From positions 1-64,000 of the forward strand of contig NW_021629839.1 in NCBI RefSeq assembly GCF_900700375.1: 64,000 nucleotides of DNA, written 5' to 3'. Position 1 is the stretch's first letter, and each line of letters starts with the position of its first letter. The DNA comes from Denticeps clupeoides (taxonomy: Eukaryota; Chordata; Actinopteri; Clupeiformes; Denticipitidae). Shown one piece after another: positions 13,182 to 26,948 of this stretch. The notes beneath the pieces are model-generated. The model had not been told where the DNA came from. It worked only from the letters and a program-made list of their open reading frames with translations, and ran no database searches. A program made the position numbers and the translations under genes.

Positions 13182-14133
13182 ATCAACAAGCTTCTCGGCT
13201 GCCACTTATAATACTGACCAAATCATTGTTCTGCTCACCAAGACCTTGTATGGAGTATTGTGTAAAAATTTGATAAAATATTTAGAGAGCAAATGCTTAG
13301 TTACCCTAATTGCATTTTCCAAGAGGCTGTTAACTTGTGGAGGTGCATGATTAAAGTGTGGTCAGTTTGTGTAGCAAAGAAAGATGAATAATTTGATTGG
13401 TGTCAAGAGTCATGGGAACATCACAAAGTGGGCAGGTCAATGCAGGAAAGGGGCGTGGTTCCAGGAGGTGTGTTTATTCCACGTGGTGATGTCACTGTCT
13501 GGGTCTCTGTTAAGGTACTGGCAGCCATCTTCTGCCATTTCATTATAGTTCATGCTTTTTTGGAAGGGGAAATTTCATTCTCAAATATGTGGTCTTCCCA
13601 GACTGTGGTTGTACCTCTTCATTTTGCTAGTGCTGACTCCTACAAAGTCCCCATATGTGGGCATCTAGACTGCATCATTCCTGATAGTGGCAGACTGCGT
13701 TTACCCTCTTACAAGCATTTTGTTCACAACTAAACCACAAACACAATTGTCTGTGTAGAGTCAGGCCTAGTGTCAGCTAAAGAAATCTACAGCAGCTTCA
13801 GTTCTTCTTATCATACGAAATGATTGAGATTGTCCACTACATGAGCAACTTCATTAATACCTTGACACCAGTTGCAGTTGGACATGTTTCTGATCTTCTT
13901 GTGGTATTCATCCCTGTGTGTTTGCTTTGAAAATAAAAAAAAACTGAACATTTGGAATTTGGTACAGCATCTCCCTTTTCCCAAGGAACCCTAGTTCCTA
14001 TTTGTCAATCAAAAGAAGTTGAAAATATGGAGCACTTCACTGATTTGTGTGTCATCCCTTTACAAGTTCCATTCTAATCTTGGTACAACATCTTCCTAGT
14101 ACCAAGTGACTCTTTGTCTAATTAAAAAAGAAC

Positions 14134-14239
14134 AAAATATGGAACGCTTCACGGATTTGCGTGTCATCCTTTCGCAGGGGCCATGCTAATCTTCTCTGTA
14201 TCGATCCAATTTTAGTATATGTGCAGCCGTAGCAAGCAC
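14134..14239 (-). ncRNA. U6: U6 copy 14
   Basis: Exact consensus; 1,059 bp to the next copy. Confidence 0.92.
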
Positions 14240-15192
14240 ATCAACAAGCTTCTCAGCTGCCACTTATAATACTGACCATATCATTGTTCTGCTCACCAAG
14301 ACCTTGTATGGAGTATTGTGTAAAAATGTAATAAAATATTTGGAGAGCAAATGCTTAGTTACCATAATTGTATTTTCCAAGAGGCTGTTAACTTGTGGAG
14401 GTGCATGATTAAAGTATTCTTAGTTTGTGTACCAAAGTAAGAACAATAATTTGATTGGTGTCAAGAGTCATAGGAACATCATGAAGTGGGTAGGTCAATG
14501 CAGGAAAGGGGCGTGGTTCCAGGCAGTGTGTTTATTCCACGTGGTGATGTCACTGTCTGGGTCTCTGTTAAGGTACTGACAGCAATCTTCTGCCATTTCA
14601 TTATAGTTCATGCTTTTTTGGAAGGGGAAATTTCATTCTCAAATAAGTGGTCTTCACAGACTGAGGTTGTACCTGTGCATTTTGCTAGTGCTGACTCCTA
14701 CAAAGTCCCCATATGTGGGCATCTAGACTGCATCATTCCTGATAGCGGCAGACTGCGTTTACCCTCTTACAAGCATGTTGTTCACAACTAAACCACAAAC
14801 ACAATTGTCTGTGTAGAGTCAGTCCTAGAGTCGGCTAAAGAAATCTACAGCAGCTTCAGTTCTTCTTATCATACCAAATGATTGAGATTGTCCACTACAT
14901 GAGCAACTTCATTAATACATTGACACCAGATGCAGTTGGACATGTTTCTGACCTTCTTATGGTGTTCATCCTTGTGTTTTTGCTTTGAAAAAAAAAAAAA
15001 AACGAAACATTTGGAATTTGGCACAGCATCTTCCTTTTCCTAAGGAACCCTAGTTCCTATTTGTCAATCAAAAAAAGTTGAAAATATGGAGCACTTCACT
15101 GATTTGTGTGTCATCTTTTTGCAAGTTCCACGCTAATCTTGGTACAACATCTTCCTAGTCCCAAGTGACTCTTTGTCTAATTAAAAAAGAAC

Positions 15193-15298
15193 AAAATATG
15201 GAACGCTTCACGGATTTGCATGTCATCCTTTCGCAGGGGCCATGCTAATCTTCTCTGTATCGATCCAATTTTAGCATATGTGCAGCCGTAGCAAGCAC
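15193..15298 (-). ncRNA. U6: U6 copy 15
   Basis: Two substitutions (TTGCATGTC and TTAGCATATG). Confidence 0.8.
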
Positions 15299-16252
15299 AT
15301 CAACAAGCTTCTCAGCTGCCACTTATAATACTGACCATATCATTGTTCTGCTCACCAAGACCTTGTAAGGAGTATTGTGTAAAAATTTGATAAAATATTT
15401 AGAGAGCAAATGCTTAGTTACCCTTATTGCATTTTTCAAGAGACTGGTAACTTGTGGAGGTGCATGATAAAAGTACTGTTAGATTGTGTAGAAAAGAAAG
15501 AAGAATAATTTGATTGGTGTCAAGAGTCATGGGAACATCACAAAGTGGGCAGGTCAATGCAGGAAAGGGGCGTGGTTCCAGATAGTGTGTTTATTCCACG
15601 TGGTGATGTCACTGTCTGGGTCTCTGTTAAGGTACTGACAGCCATCTTCTGCCATTTCATTATAGTTCATGCTTTTTTGGCAGGGGAAATTTCATTCTCA
15701 AATATGTGGTCTTCCCAGACTGAGGTGGGACCTCTGCATTTTGCTAGTGCTGACTCCTACAAAGTCCCCATATGTGGGCATCTAGACTGCATCATTCCTG
15801 ATAGCGACAGACTGCGTTTACACTCTCACAAGCATTTTGTTCACAACTAAACCACAAACACAATTGTCTGCGTAGAGTCAGTCCTAGAGTCAGCTAAAGA
15901 AATGTACAGCAGCTTCAGATCTTCTAATCTTACCAAATGATTGAGATTGTCCACTACATGAGCAACTTCATTAATACATTGACACCAGATGCAGTTGAAA
16001 ATGTTTCAGATCTTCTTATGGAGTTCATTCTTGTGTGTTTGCTTTGAAAATAAAATAAATACTAAACATTTGGAATTTGGCACAGCATCTCCCTTTTCCT
16101 AAGGAACCCTAGTTCCTATTTGTCATCAAAAAAAGTTGAAAATATGGACCACTTCACACTGATTTGTGTGTCATCTTTTGCAAGTTCCATGCTATCTTGG
16201 TAGCAAACATCTTCCTAGTCCCAAGTGACTCTTTGTCTAATTAAAAAAGAAC

Positions 16253-16358
16253 AAAATATGGAACGCTTCACGGATTTGCGTGTCATCCTTTCGCAGGGGC
16301 CATGCTAATCTTCTCTGTATCGATCCAATTTTAGTATATGAGCAGCCGTAGCAAGCAC
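16253..16358 (-). ncRNA. U6: U6 copy 16
   Basis: One substitution at the base of the 5' stem (ATATGAGCAGCC). Confidence 0.85.
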
Positions 16359-17309
16359 ATCAACAAGCTTCTCAGCTGCCACTTATAATACTGACCATAT
16401 CATTGTTCTGCTCACCAAGACCTTGTATGGAGTATTGTGTAAAAATGTGATCAAATATTTGGAGAGCAAATGCTTAGTTACCCTTATTGCATTTTTCAAG
16501 AGACTGGTAACTTGTGGAGGTGCATGATAAAAGTACTGTTAGTTTGTGTAGCAAAGAAAGAAGAAAAATTTGATTGGTGTCAAGAGTCATGGGAACATCA
16601 CAAAGTGGGCAGGTCAATGCAGGAAAGGGGCGTGGTTCCAGTCAGTGTGTTTATTCCACGTGGTGATGTCACTGTCTGGGTCTCTGTTAAGGTACTGCCA
16701 GCCATCTTCTGCCATTTCATTATAGTTCATGCTTTTTTGGCAGGGGAAATTTCATTCTCAAATATGTGGTCTTCCCAGACTGTGGTTAAACCTCTGCATT
16801 TTGCTAGTGCTGACTCCTACAAAGTCCCCATATGTGGGCATCTAGACTGCATCATTCCTGATAGCGGCAGACTGCGTTTACCCTCTCACTAGCATGTTGT
16901 TCAAAACTAAACCACAAACACAATTGTCTGTGTAGAGTAAGTCCTAGAGTCAGCTAAAGAAATGTACAGCAGCTTCAGATCTTCTAATCATACCAAATGA
17001 TTGAGATTGTCCACTACATGAGCAACTTCATTAATATATTGACACCAGATGCAGTTGGATATGTTTCTGATCTTCTTATGGTCTTTATCCCTGTGTGTTT
17101 GCTTTGAAAATAAAAAAAACTGAACATTTGGAATTTGGTACAGCATCTCCCTTTTCCCAAGGAACCCTAGTTCCTATTTATCAATCAAAAAAAGTTGAAA
17201 ATATGGAGCACTTCACTGATTTGTGTGTCATCTTTTGCAAGTTCCATGCTAATCTTGGTACAAACATCTTCCTAGTCCCAAGTGACTCTTTGTCTAATTA
17301 AAAAAGAAC

Positions 17310-17414
17310 AAAATATGGAACGCTTCACGGATTTGCGTGTCATCCTTTCGCAGGGGCCATGCTAATCTTCTCTGTATCGATCCATTTTAGTATATGTGCA
17401 GCCGTAGCAAGCAC
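17310..17414 (-). ncRNA. U6: U6 copy 17
   Basis: One base lost (GATCCATTTTAG), between the 5' stem and the ACAGAGA box. Confidence 0.8.
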
Positions 17415-18364
17415 ATCAACAAGCTTCTCAGCTGCCACTTATAATACTGACCATATCATTGTTCTGCTCACCAAGACCTTGTATGGAGTATTGTGTAAAA
17501 ATGTGATCAAATATTTGGAGAGCAAATGCTTAGTTACCCTTATTGCATTTTTCAAGAGGCTGGTAACTTGTGGAGGTGCATGATTAAAGTACTGTTAGTT
17601 TGTGTAGCAAAGTAAGAAGAATAATTTGATTGGTGTCAAGAGTCATGGGAACATCACAAAGTGGGCAGGTCAATGCAGGAAAGGGGCGTGGTTCCAGGAG
17701 GTGTGTTTATTCCACGTGGTGATGTCACTGTCTGGGTCTCTGTTAAGGTACTGGCAGCAATCTTCTGCCATTCATTATAGTTCATGCTTTTTTGGAAGGG
17801 GAAATTTCATTCTAAAATTGGTGGTCTTCCCAGACTGAGGTTGTACCTCTGCATTTTGCTAGTGCTGACTCCTACAAAGTCCCCATATGTGGGCATCTAG
17901 ACTGCATCATTCCTGATAGCGGCAGACTGCGTTTACCCTCTCACAAGCATTTTGTTCACAACTAAACCTCAAACACAATTGTCTGTGTAGAGTCAGGCCT
18001 AGAGTCAGCTAAAGAAATGTACAGTAGCTTCAGTTCTTCTTATCTTACCAAATGATTGAGATTGTCCACTACATGAGCAACTTCATTAATACCTTGACAC
18101 CAGTTGCAGTTGGACATGTTTCTGATCTTCTTGTGGTATTCATCCCTGTGTGTTTGCTTTGAAAATAAAAAAAACTGAACATTTGGAATTTGGTACAGCA
18201 TCTCCCTTTTCCCAAGGAACCCTAGTTCCTATTTGTCAATCAAAAGAAGTTGAAAATATGGAGCACTTCACTGATTTGTGTGTCATCCTTTACAAGTTCC
18301 ATGCTAATCTTTGTACAAACATCTTCCTAGTACCAAGTGACTCTTTGTCTAATTAAAAAAGAAC

Positions 18365-18470
18365 AAAATATGGAACGCTTCACGGATTTGCGTGTCATTC
18401 TTTCGCAGGGGCCATGCTAATCTTCTCTGTATCGATCCAATTTTAGTATATGTGCAGCCGTAGCAAGCAC
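18365..18470 (-). ncRNA. U6: U6 copy 18
   Basis: One substitution, identical to copy 5; evidence for a 13-unit block duplication. Confidence 0.85.
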
Positions 18471-19422
18471 ATCAACAAGCTTCTCGGCTGCCACTTATAA
18501 TACTGACCAAATCATTGTTCTGCTCACCAAGACCTTGTATGGAGTATTGTGTAAAAATTTGATAAAATATTTAGAGAGCAAATGCTTAGTTACCCTAATT
18601 GCATTTTCCAAGAGGCTGGTAACTTGTGGAGGTGCATGATTAAAGTGTGGTCAGTTTGTGTAGCAAAGAAAGATGAATAATTTGATTGGTGTCAAGAGTC
18701 ATGGGAACATCACAGAAGTGGGCAGGTCAATGCAGGAAAGGGGCGTGGTTCCAGGAGGTGTGTTTTATTCCACGTGGTGATGTCACTGTCTGGGTCTCTG
18801 TTAAGGTACTGGCAGCCATCTTCTGTCATTTCATTATAGTTCATGCTTTTTTGGAAGGGGAAATTTCATTCTCAAATATGTGGTCTTCCAGACTGAGGTT
18901 GTACCTCTGCATTTTGCTAGTGCTGACTCCTACAAAGTCCCAATATGTGGGCATCTAGACTGCATCATTCCTGATAGCGACAGACTGCGTTTACCCTCTC
19001 ACAAGCATGTTGTTCAAAACTAAACCACAAACACAATTGTCTGCGTAGAGTACGTCCTAGAGTCAGCTAAAGAAATGTACAGCAGCTTCAGTTCTTCTTA
19101 TCATACGAAATGATTGAGATTGTCCACTACATGAGCAACTTCATTAATACCTTGACACCAGATGCAGTTGGAAATGTTTCTGATCTTCTTATGGAGTTCA
19201 TCCTTGTGTGTTTGCTTTGAAAAAAAAAAAAAACTGAACATTTGGAATTTGGCACAGCATCTCCCTTTTCCTAAGGAACCCTAGTTCCTATTTGTCAATC
19301 AAAAAAAGTTGAAAATATGGAGCACTTCACTGATTTGTGTGTCATCCCTTTACAAGTTCCATGCTAATCTTGGTACAACATCTTCCTAGTCCCAAGTGAC
19401 TCTTTGTCTAATTAAAAAGAAC

Positions 19423-19529
19423 AAAATATGGAACGCTTCACGGATTTGCAGTGTCATCCTTTCGCAGGGGCCATGCTAATCTTCTCTGTATCGATCCAAT
19501 TTTAGTATATGTGCAGCCGTAGCAAGCAC
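19423..19529 (-). ncRNA. U6: U6 copy 19
   Basis: One extra base (TTGCAGTGTC). Confidence 0.75.
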
Positions 19530-20483
19530 ATCAACAAGCTTCTCAGCTGCCACTTATAATACTGACCATATCATTGTTCTGCTCACCAAGACCTTGTATG
19601 GAGTATTGTGTAAAAATGTGATAAAATATTTGGAGAGCAAATGCTTAGTTACCCTAATTGCATTTTCCAAGAGGCTGGTAACTTGTGGAGGTGCATGATT
19701 AAAGTGTGGTCAGTTTGTGTAGCAAAGTAAGAAGAATAATTTGATTGGTGTCAAGAGTCATAGGAACATCATGAAGTGGGCAGGTCAATGCAGGAAAGGG
19801 GCGTGGTTCCAGGCAGTGTGTTTATTCCACGTGGTGATGTCACTGTCTGGGTCTCTGTTAAGGTACTGACAGCAATCTTCTGCCATTTCATTATAGTTCA
19901 TGCTTTTTTGGAAGGGGAAATTTCATTCTCAAATATGTGGTCTTCCCAGACTGTGGTTGTACCTCTGCATTTTGCTAGTGCTGACTCCTACAAAGTCCCC
20001 ATATGTGGGCATCTAGACTGCATCATTCCTGATAGCGGCAGACTGCGTTTACCCTCTCACAAGCATGTTGTTCAAAACTAAACCACAAACACAATTGTCT
20101 GTGTAGAGTCAGTCCTAGAGTCAGCTAAAGAAATGTACAGCAGCTTCAGATCTTCTAATCATTACCAAATGATTGAGATTGTCCACTACATGAGCAACTT
20201 CATTAATACATTGACACCATATGCAGTTGGAAATGTTTCTGATCTTCTTATGGTATTATCCCTTGTTGTTTGCTTTGAAAATAAAAAAAAAACTGAACAT
20301 TTGGAATTTGCACAGCATCTCCCTTTTCCCAAGGAACCCTAGTTCCTATTTGTCAATCAAAAAAGTTGAAAATATGGAGCACTTCACTGATTTGTGTGTC
20401 ATCCTTTTGCAAGTTCCATGCTAATCTTGGTACAAAACATCTTCCTAGTACCCAAGTGACTCTTTGTCTAATTAAAAAAGAAC

Positions 20484-20589
20484 AAATATGGAACGCTTCA
20501 CGGATTTGCGTGTCATCCTTTCGCAGGGGCCATGCTAATCTTCTCTGTATCGATCCAATTTTAGTATATGTGCACGCCGTAGCAAGCAC
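20484..20589 (-). ncRNA. U6: U6 copy 20
   Basis: T4 tail is T3 and one extra base lies in the 5' stem (GTGCACGCCGT); it lies at the start of an indel-rich stretch, so errors are possible. Confidence 0.7.
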
Positions 20590-21544
20590 ATCAACAAGCT
20601 TCTCGGCTGCCACTTATAATACTGACCATATCATTGTTCTGCTCACCAAGGACCTTGTAATGGAGTATTGTGTAAAAATGTGATAAAATATTTAGAGAGC
20701 AAATGCTTAGTTACCCTAATTGCATTTTCCAAGAGGCTGGTAACTTGTAGAGGTGCATGATTAAAGTGTGGTCAGTTTTGTGTAGCAAAGAAGAGAGAAT
20801 AATTTGATTGGTGTCAAGAGTCATGGGAACATCACAAAGTGGGCAGGTCAATGCAGGAAAGGGGGCGTGGTTCCAGGCAGTTTTTTAGTCCACGTGGTGA
20901 TGTCACTGTCTGGGTCTCTGTTAGGTACTGGCAGGCATCTTCTGCCATTTCATTATAGTTCATGCTTTTTTGGAAGGGAAATTTCATTCTCAAATATGGT
21001 GGTCTTCCCAGACTGAGGTTGGTACCTCTGCATTTTGCTAGTGCTGACTCATACAAAGTCCCCATATGTGGGCATCTAGACTGCATCATTCCTGATAGCG
21101 ACAGACTGCGTTTACAACTCTCACTAGCATGTTGTTCAAAACTAAACCTCAAACACAATTGTCTGCTTAGAATCAGTCCTAGAGTCAGCTAAAGAAATGT
21201 ACAGCAGCTTCAGTTCTTCTTATCATACCAAATGATTGAGATTGTCCACTACATGAGCAACTTCATTAATACATTGACACCAGATGTAGTTGAAAATGTT
21301 TCAGATCTTCTTATGGAGTTCATTCTTGTGTTTTGCTTTGAAAAAAAAAAAAAAACTAAACATTTGGAATTTGGCTACAGCATCTCCCTTTTCCTAAGGA
21401 ACCCTAGTTCCTATTTGTCAATCAAAAAAAGTTGAAATAGGAGCACTTCACTGATTTGTGTGTCATCTTTTTGCAAGTTCCATGCTAATCTTGGTACAAC
21501 ATCTTCCTAGTACCAAGTGACTCTTTGTCTAATTAAAAAAGAAC

Positions 21545-21650
21545 AAAATATGGAACGCTTCACGGATTTGCGTGTCATCCTTTCGCAGGGGCCATGCTAA
21601 TCTTCTCTGTATCGATCCAATTTTAGTATATGTGCAGCCGTAGCAAGCAC
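21545..21650 (-). ncRNA. U6: U6 copy 21
   Basis: Exact consensus; 1,064 bp to the next copy. Confidence 0.92.
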
Positions 21651-22608
21651 ATCAACTAGCTTCTCAGCTGCCACTTATAATACTGACCATATCATTGTTC
21701 TGCTCACCAAGACCTTGTATGGAGTATTGTGTAAAAATGTGATAAAATATTTGGAGAGCAAATGCTTAGTTACCCTAAATGCAATTTCCAAGAGGCTGGT
21801 AACTTGTGGAGGTGCATGATTAAAGTGTGGTCAGTTTGTGTAGCAAAGTAAGAAGAATAATTTGATTGGTGTCAAGAGTCATAGGAACATCATGAAGTGG
21901 GCAGGTCAATGCAGGAAAGGGGCGTGGTTCCAGGCAGTGTGTTTATTCCACGTGGTGATGTCACTGTCTGGGTCTCTGTTAAGGTACTGGCAGCCATCTT
22001 CTGCCATTTCATTATAGTTCATGCTTTTTTGGAAGGGGAAATTTCATTCTCAAATATGTGGTCTTCCCAGACTGAGGTTGTACCTCTGCATTTTGCTAGT
22101 GCTGACTCCTACAAAGTCCCCATATGTGGGCATCTAGACTGCATCATTCCTGATAGCGGACAGACTGCGTTTACCCTCTCACAAGCATGTTGTTCACAAA
22201 CTAAACCACAACACAATTGTCTGTGTAGAGTCAGGCCTAGAGTCAGCTAAAGAAATGTACAGCAGCTTCAGTTCTTCTAATCTTACCAAATGATTGAGAT
22301 TGTCCACTACATGAGCAACTTCATTAATACATTGACACCAGTTGCATTTGGAAAATGTTTCTGATCTTCTTATGGAGTTCATTATCGCTGTGTGTTTGCT
22401 TTGAAAAAAAAAAAAAAAACTAAACATTTGGAATTTGGCACAGCATCTCCCTTTTCCTAAGGAACCCTAGTTCCTATTTGTCAATCAAAAAAAGTTGAAA
22501 ATATGGAGCACTTCACTGATTTGTGTGTCATCCCTTTACAAGTTCCATGCTAATCTTGGTACAACATCTTCCTAGTCCCAAGTGACTCTTGTCTAATTAA
22601 AAAAGAAC

Positions 22609-22714
22609 AAAATATGGAACGCTTCACGGATTTGCGTGTCATCCTTTCGCAGGGGCCATGCTAATCTTCTCTGTATCGATCCAATTTTAGTATATGTGCA
22701 GCCGTAGCAAGCAC
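22609..22714 (-). ncRNA. U6: U6 copy 22
   Basis: Gene is exact consensus, but the first 20 bp upstream carry small indels (CAACAGCTCTCAGGCTGCC). Confidence 0.9.
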
Positions 22715-23665
22715 ATCAACAGCTCTCAGGCTGCCACTTATAATACTGACCATATCATTGTTCTGCTCACCAAGACCTTGTATGGAGTATTGGTGTAAAA
22801 ATGTGATAAAATATTGGAGAGCAAATGCTTAGTTACCCTAATTGCATTTTCCAAGAGGCTGGTAACTTGTGGAGGTGCATGATTAAAGTATGGTCAGTTT
22901 GTGTAGCAAAGAAAGAAGAATAATTTGATTGGTGTCAAGAGTCATAGGAACATCACAAAGTGGGCAGGTCAATGCAGGAAAGGGGCGTGGTTCCAGGCAG
23001 TTTGTTTATTCCACGTGATGATGTCACTGTCTGGGTCTCTGTTAAGGTACTGGCAGCCATCTTCTGCCATTTCATTATAGTTCATGCTTTTTTGGAAGGG
23101 GAAATTTCATTCTCAAATATGTGGTCTTCCCAGACTGAGGTTGTACCTCTGCATTTTGCTAGTGCTGACTCCTACAAAGTCCCCATATGTGGGCATCTAG
23201 ACTGCATCATTCCTGATAGCGGCAGACTGCGTTACCCTCTCACAAGCATGTTGTTCAAAACTAAACCACAAACACAATTGTCTGTGTAGAGTCAGGCCTA
23301 GAGTCAGCTAAAGAAATGTACAGCAGCTTCAGTTCTTCTTATCATTACCAAATGATTGAGATTGTCCACTACATGAAGCAACTTCATTAATACATTGACA
23401 CCAGATTGCAGTTGGAAAATGTTCTGATCTTCTTATGAGTCTTATCCTGTGTGTTTTGCTTTGAAAAAAAAAAAACTAAACATTTGGAATTTGGCACAGC
23501 ATCTCCCTTTTCCTAAGGAACCCTAGTTCCTATTTGTCAATCAAAAAAAGTTGAAAATATGGAGCACTTCACTGATTTGTGTGTCATCCTTTTGCAAGTT
23601 CCATGCTAATCTTGGTACAACATCTTCCTAGTCCCAAGTGACTCTTTGTCTAATTAAAAAAGAAC

Positions 23666-23771
23666 AAAATATGGAACGCTTCACGGATTTGCGTGTCATC
23701 CTTTCGCAGGGGCCATGCTAATCTTCTCTGTATCGATCCAATTTTAGTATATGTGCAGCCGTAGCAAGCAC
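23666..23771 (-). ncRNA. U6: U6 copy 23
   Basis: Exact consensus; 1,051 bp to the next copy. Confidence 0.92.
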
Positions 23772-24716
23772 ATCACCAAGCTTCTCAGCTGCCACTTATA
23801 ATACTGACCATATCATTGTTCTGCTCACCAAGACCTTGTATGGAGTATTGTGTAAAAATGTGATAAATATTTGGAGAGCAAATGCTTAGTTACCCTAATT
23901 GTATTTTCCAAGAGGCTGGTAACTTGTGGAGGTGCATGATTAAAGTGTGGTCAGTTTGTGTAGCAAAGTAAGAAGAATAAATTGATTGGTGTCAAGAGTC
24001 ATAGGAACATCACAAAGTGGGCAGGTCAATGCAGGAAAGGGGCGTGGTTCCAGGCAGTGTGTTTATTCCACGGGGTGATGTCACTGTCTGGGTCTCTGTT
24101 AAGGTACTGGCAGCCATCTTCTGCCATTTCATTATAGTTCATGCTTTTTTGGCAGGGGAAATTTCATTCTCAAATATGTGGTCTTCCCAGACTGAGGTTG
24201 TACCTCTGCATTTTGCTAGTGCTGACTCCTACAAAGTCCCCATATGTGGGCATCTAGACTGCATCATTCCTGATTGCGGCTGACTTAGTTTACCCTCTCA
24301 CAAGCATTTTGTTCACAACTAAACCATCAAACACAATTGTCTGTGTAGAGTCAGTCCTAGAGTCAGCTAAAGAAATGTACAGCAGCTTTCAGATCTTCTA
24401 TCATACCAAATGATTGAGATTGTCCACTACATGAGCAACTTCATTAATACATTGACACCAGTTGCAGTTGGAAAGTTTCTGATCTTCTTATGGATTCATC
24501 CCTGTGTGTTTGCTTTGAAAATAAAAAAACTAACATTTGAAATTTGCACAGCATCTCCCTTTTCCTAAGGAACCCTAGTTCCTATTTGTCAATCAAAAAA
24601 AGTTGAAAATATGGAGCACTTCACTGATTTTTGTGTCATCCTTTGCAAGTTCCATGCTAATCTTGGTACAACATCTTCCTAGTCCCAAGTGACTCTTTGT
24701 CTAATTAAAAAAGAAC

Positions 24717-24823
24717 AAAATATGGAACGCTTCACGGATTTGCGTGTCAATCCTTTCGCAGGGGCCATGCTAATCTTCTCTGTATCGATCCAATTTTAGT
24801 ATATGTGCAGCCGTAGCAAGCAC
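24717..24823 (-). ncRNA. U6: U6 copy 24
   Basis: One extra base (GTCAATCCTTT). Confidence 0.78.
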
Positions 24824-25785
24824 ATTAACCAGCTTCTCAGCTGCAACTTATAATACTGACCATATCATTGTTCTGCTCACCAAGACCTTGTATGGAGTAT
24901 TGTGTAAAAATTTGATAAAATATTTGGAGAGCAAATGCTTAGTTACCCTAATTGCATTTTCCAAGAGGCTGGTAACTTGTGGAGGTGCATGATTAAAGTG
25001 TGGTCAGTTTGTGTAGCAAAGAAGATGAATAATTTGATTGGTGTCAAGAGTCATAGGAACATCACAAAGTGGGCAGGTCAATGCAGGAAAGGGGGCGTGG
25101 TTCCAGGCAGTGTGTTTATTCCACGTGGTGATGTCACTGTCTGGGTCTCTGTTAAGGTACTGGCAAGCCATCTTCTGCCATTTCATTATAGTTCATGCTT
25201 TTTTGGAAGGGGAAAATTTCATTCTCAAATATGTGGTCTTCCCAGACTGAGGTTGTACCTCTGCATTTTGCTAGTGCTGACTCCTACAAAGTCCCCATAT
25301 GTGGGCATCTAGACTGCATCATTCCTGATAGTGGCAGACTGCGTTTACCCTCTACAAGCATGTTGTTCACAACTAAACCACAAACACAATTGTCTGTCGT
25401 AGAGTCAGGCCTAGAGTCAGCTAAAGAAATGTACAGCAGCTTCAGTCTTCTATCATTACCAAATGATTGAGATTGTCCACTACATGAGCAACTTCATTAA
25501 TACATTGACACCAGATTGCAGTTGGAATGTTTCTGATCTTCTTATGGTCTTTATCCCTGTGTGTTTTTGCTTTGAAAAAAAAAAAAAAAAAAACTAAACA
25601 TTTGGAATTTGGCACAGCATCTCCCTTTTCCTAAGGAACCCTAGTTCCTATTTGTCAATCAAAAAAAAGTTGAAAATATGGAGCACTTCACTGATTTGTG
25701 TGTCATCCTTTTGCAAGTTCCATGCTAATCTTGGTACAAACATCTTCCTAGTCCCAAGTGACTCTTTGTCTAATTAAAAAAGAAC

Positions 25786-25888
25786 AAAATATGGAACGCT
25801 TCACGGATTGCGTGTCATCCTTTCGCAGGGGCCATGCTAATCTTCTCTGTATCGATCCAATTTAGTATATGGCAGCCGTAGCAAGCAC
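25786..25888 (-). ncRNA. U6: U6 copy 25
   Basis: Three single-base losses (GGATTGCG, CCAATTTAG, ATATGGCAGCC), in an indel-rich stretch. Confidence 0.7.
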
Positions 25889-26840
25889 ATCAACAAGCTT
25901 CTCAGCTGCCACTTATAATACTGACCAATATCATTGGTTCTGCTCACCAAGACCTTGTATGGAGTATTGTGTAAAAATGTGATAAAATATTTAGAGAGCA
26001 AATGCTTAGTTACCCTAATTGCATTTTCCAAGAGGCTGGTAACTTGTGGAGGTGCATGATTAAGTATGTTCAGTTTGTGTAGCAAAGAAAGAAGAATAAT
26101 TTGATTGGTGTCAAGAGTCATAGGAACATCACAAAGTGGGCAGGTCAATGCAGGAAAGGGGCGTGGTTCCAGGCAGTGTGTTTATTCCACGTGGTGATGT
26201 CACTGTCTGGGTCTCTGTTAAGGTACTGACAGCAATCTTCTGCCATTTCATTATAGTTCATGCTTTTTGGAAGGGGAAATTTCATTCTCAAATATGTGGT
26301 CTTCCCAGACTGAGGTTGTACCTCTGCATTTTGCTAGTGCTGACTCCTACAAAGTCCCCATATGTGGGCATCTAGACTGCATCATTCCTGATAGCGACAG
26401 ACTGCGTTTACCCTCTCACAAGCATGTTGTTCACAACTAAACCACAAACACAATTGTCTGTGTAGAGTCAGGCCTAGAGTCAGCTAAAGAATGTACAGCA
26501 GCTTCAGTTCTTCTTATCTATACCAAATGATTGAGATTGTCCACTACATGAGCAACTTCATTAATACTTGACACCAGATTGCAGTTGGACATGTTTCTGA
26601 TCTTCTTATGGATTCATTTCCTGTGTGTTTGCTTTGAAAATAAAAAAAAAACTGAAACATTTGGAATTTGGCACAGCATCTCCCTTTTCCTAAGGAACCC
26701 TAGTTCCTATTGTCAATCAAAAGAAGTTGAAAATATGGAGCACTTCACTGATTTGTGTGTCATCCCTTTACAAGTTCCATGCTAATCTTGGTACAACATC
26801 TTCCTAGTCCCAAGTGACTCTTTGTCTAATTAAAAAGAAC

Positions 26841-26948
26841 AAAATATGGAACGCTTCATACGGATTTGCGTGTCATCCTTTCGCAGGGGCCATGCTAATC
26901 TTCTCTGTATCGATCCAATTTTAGTATATGTGCAGCCGTAGCAAGCAC
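26841..26948 (-). ncRNA. U6: U6 copy 26
   Basis: Two extra bases (CTTCATACGG) near the 3' end. Confidence 0.75.

Larger units (their letters stand above)
17430..19870. repeat. Right copy of the 13-unit-spaced block duplication
   Basis: The order of rare variants is the same as in 3,690-6,130. Agreement stops near 19,950, where this copy has TGTGGTTGTACC and the left copy TGTGGTTAAACC. Confidence 0.75.

Noticed and set aside
20353-20613. Minus-strand open frames crossing U6 and U6'
   Set aside because: They run through the U6 RNA gene and its relic, depend on local indels and do not recur as the same product.
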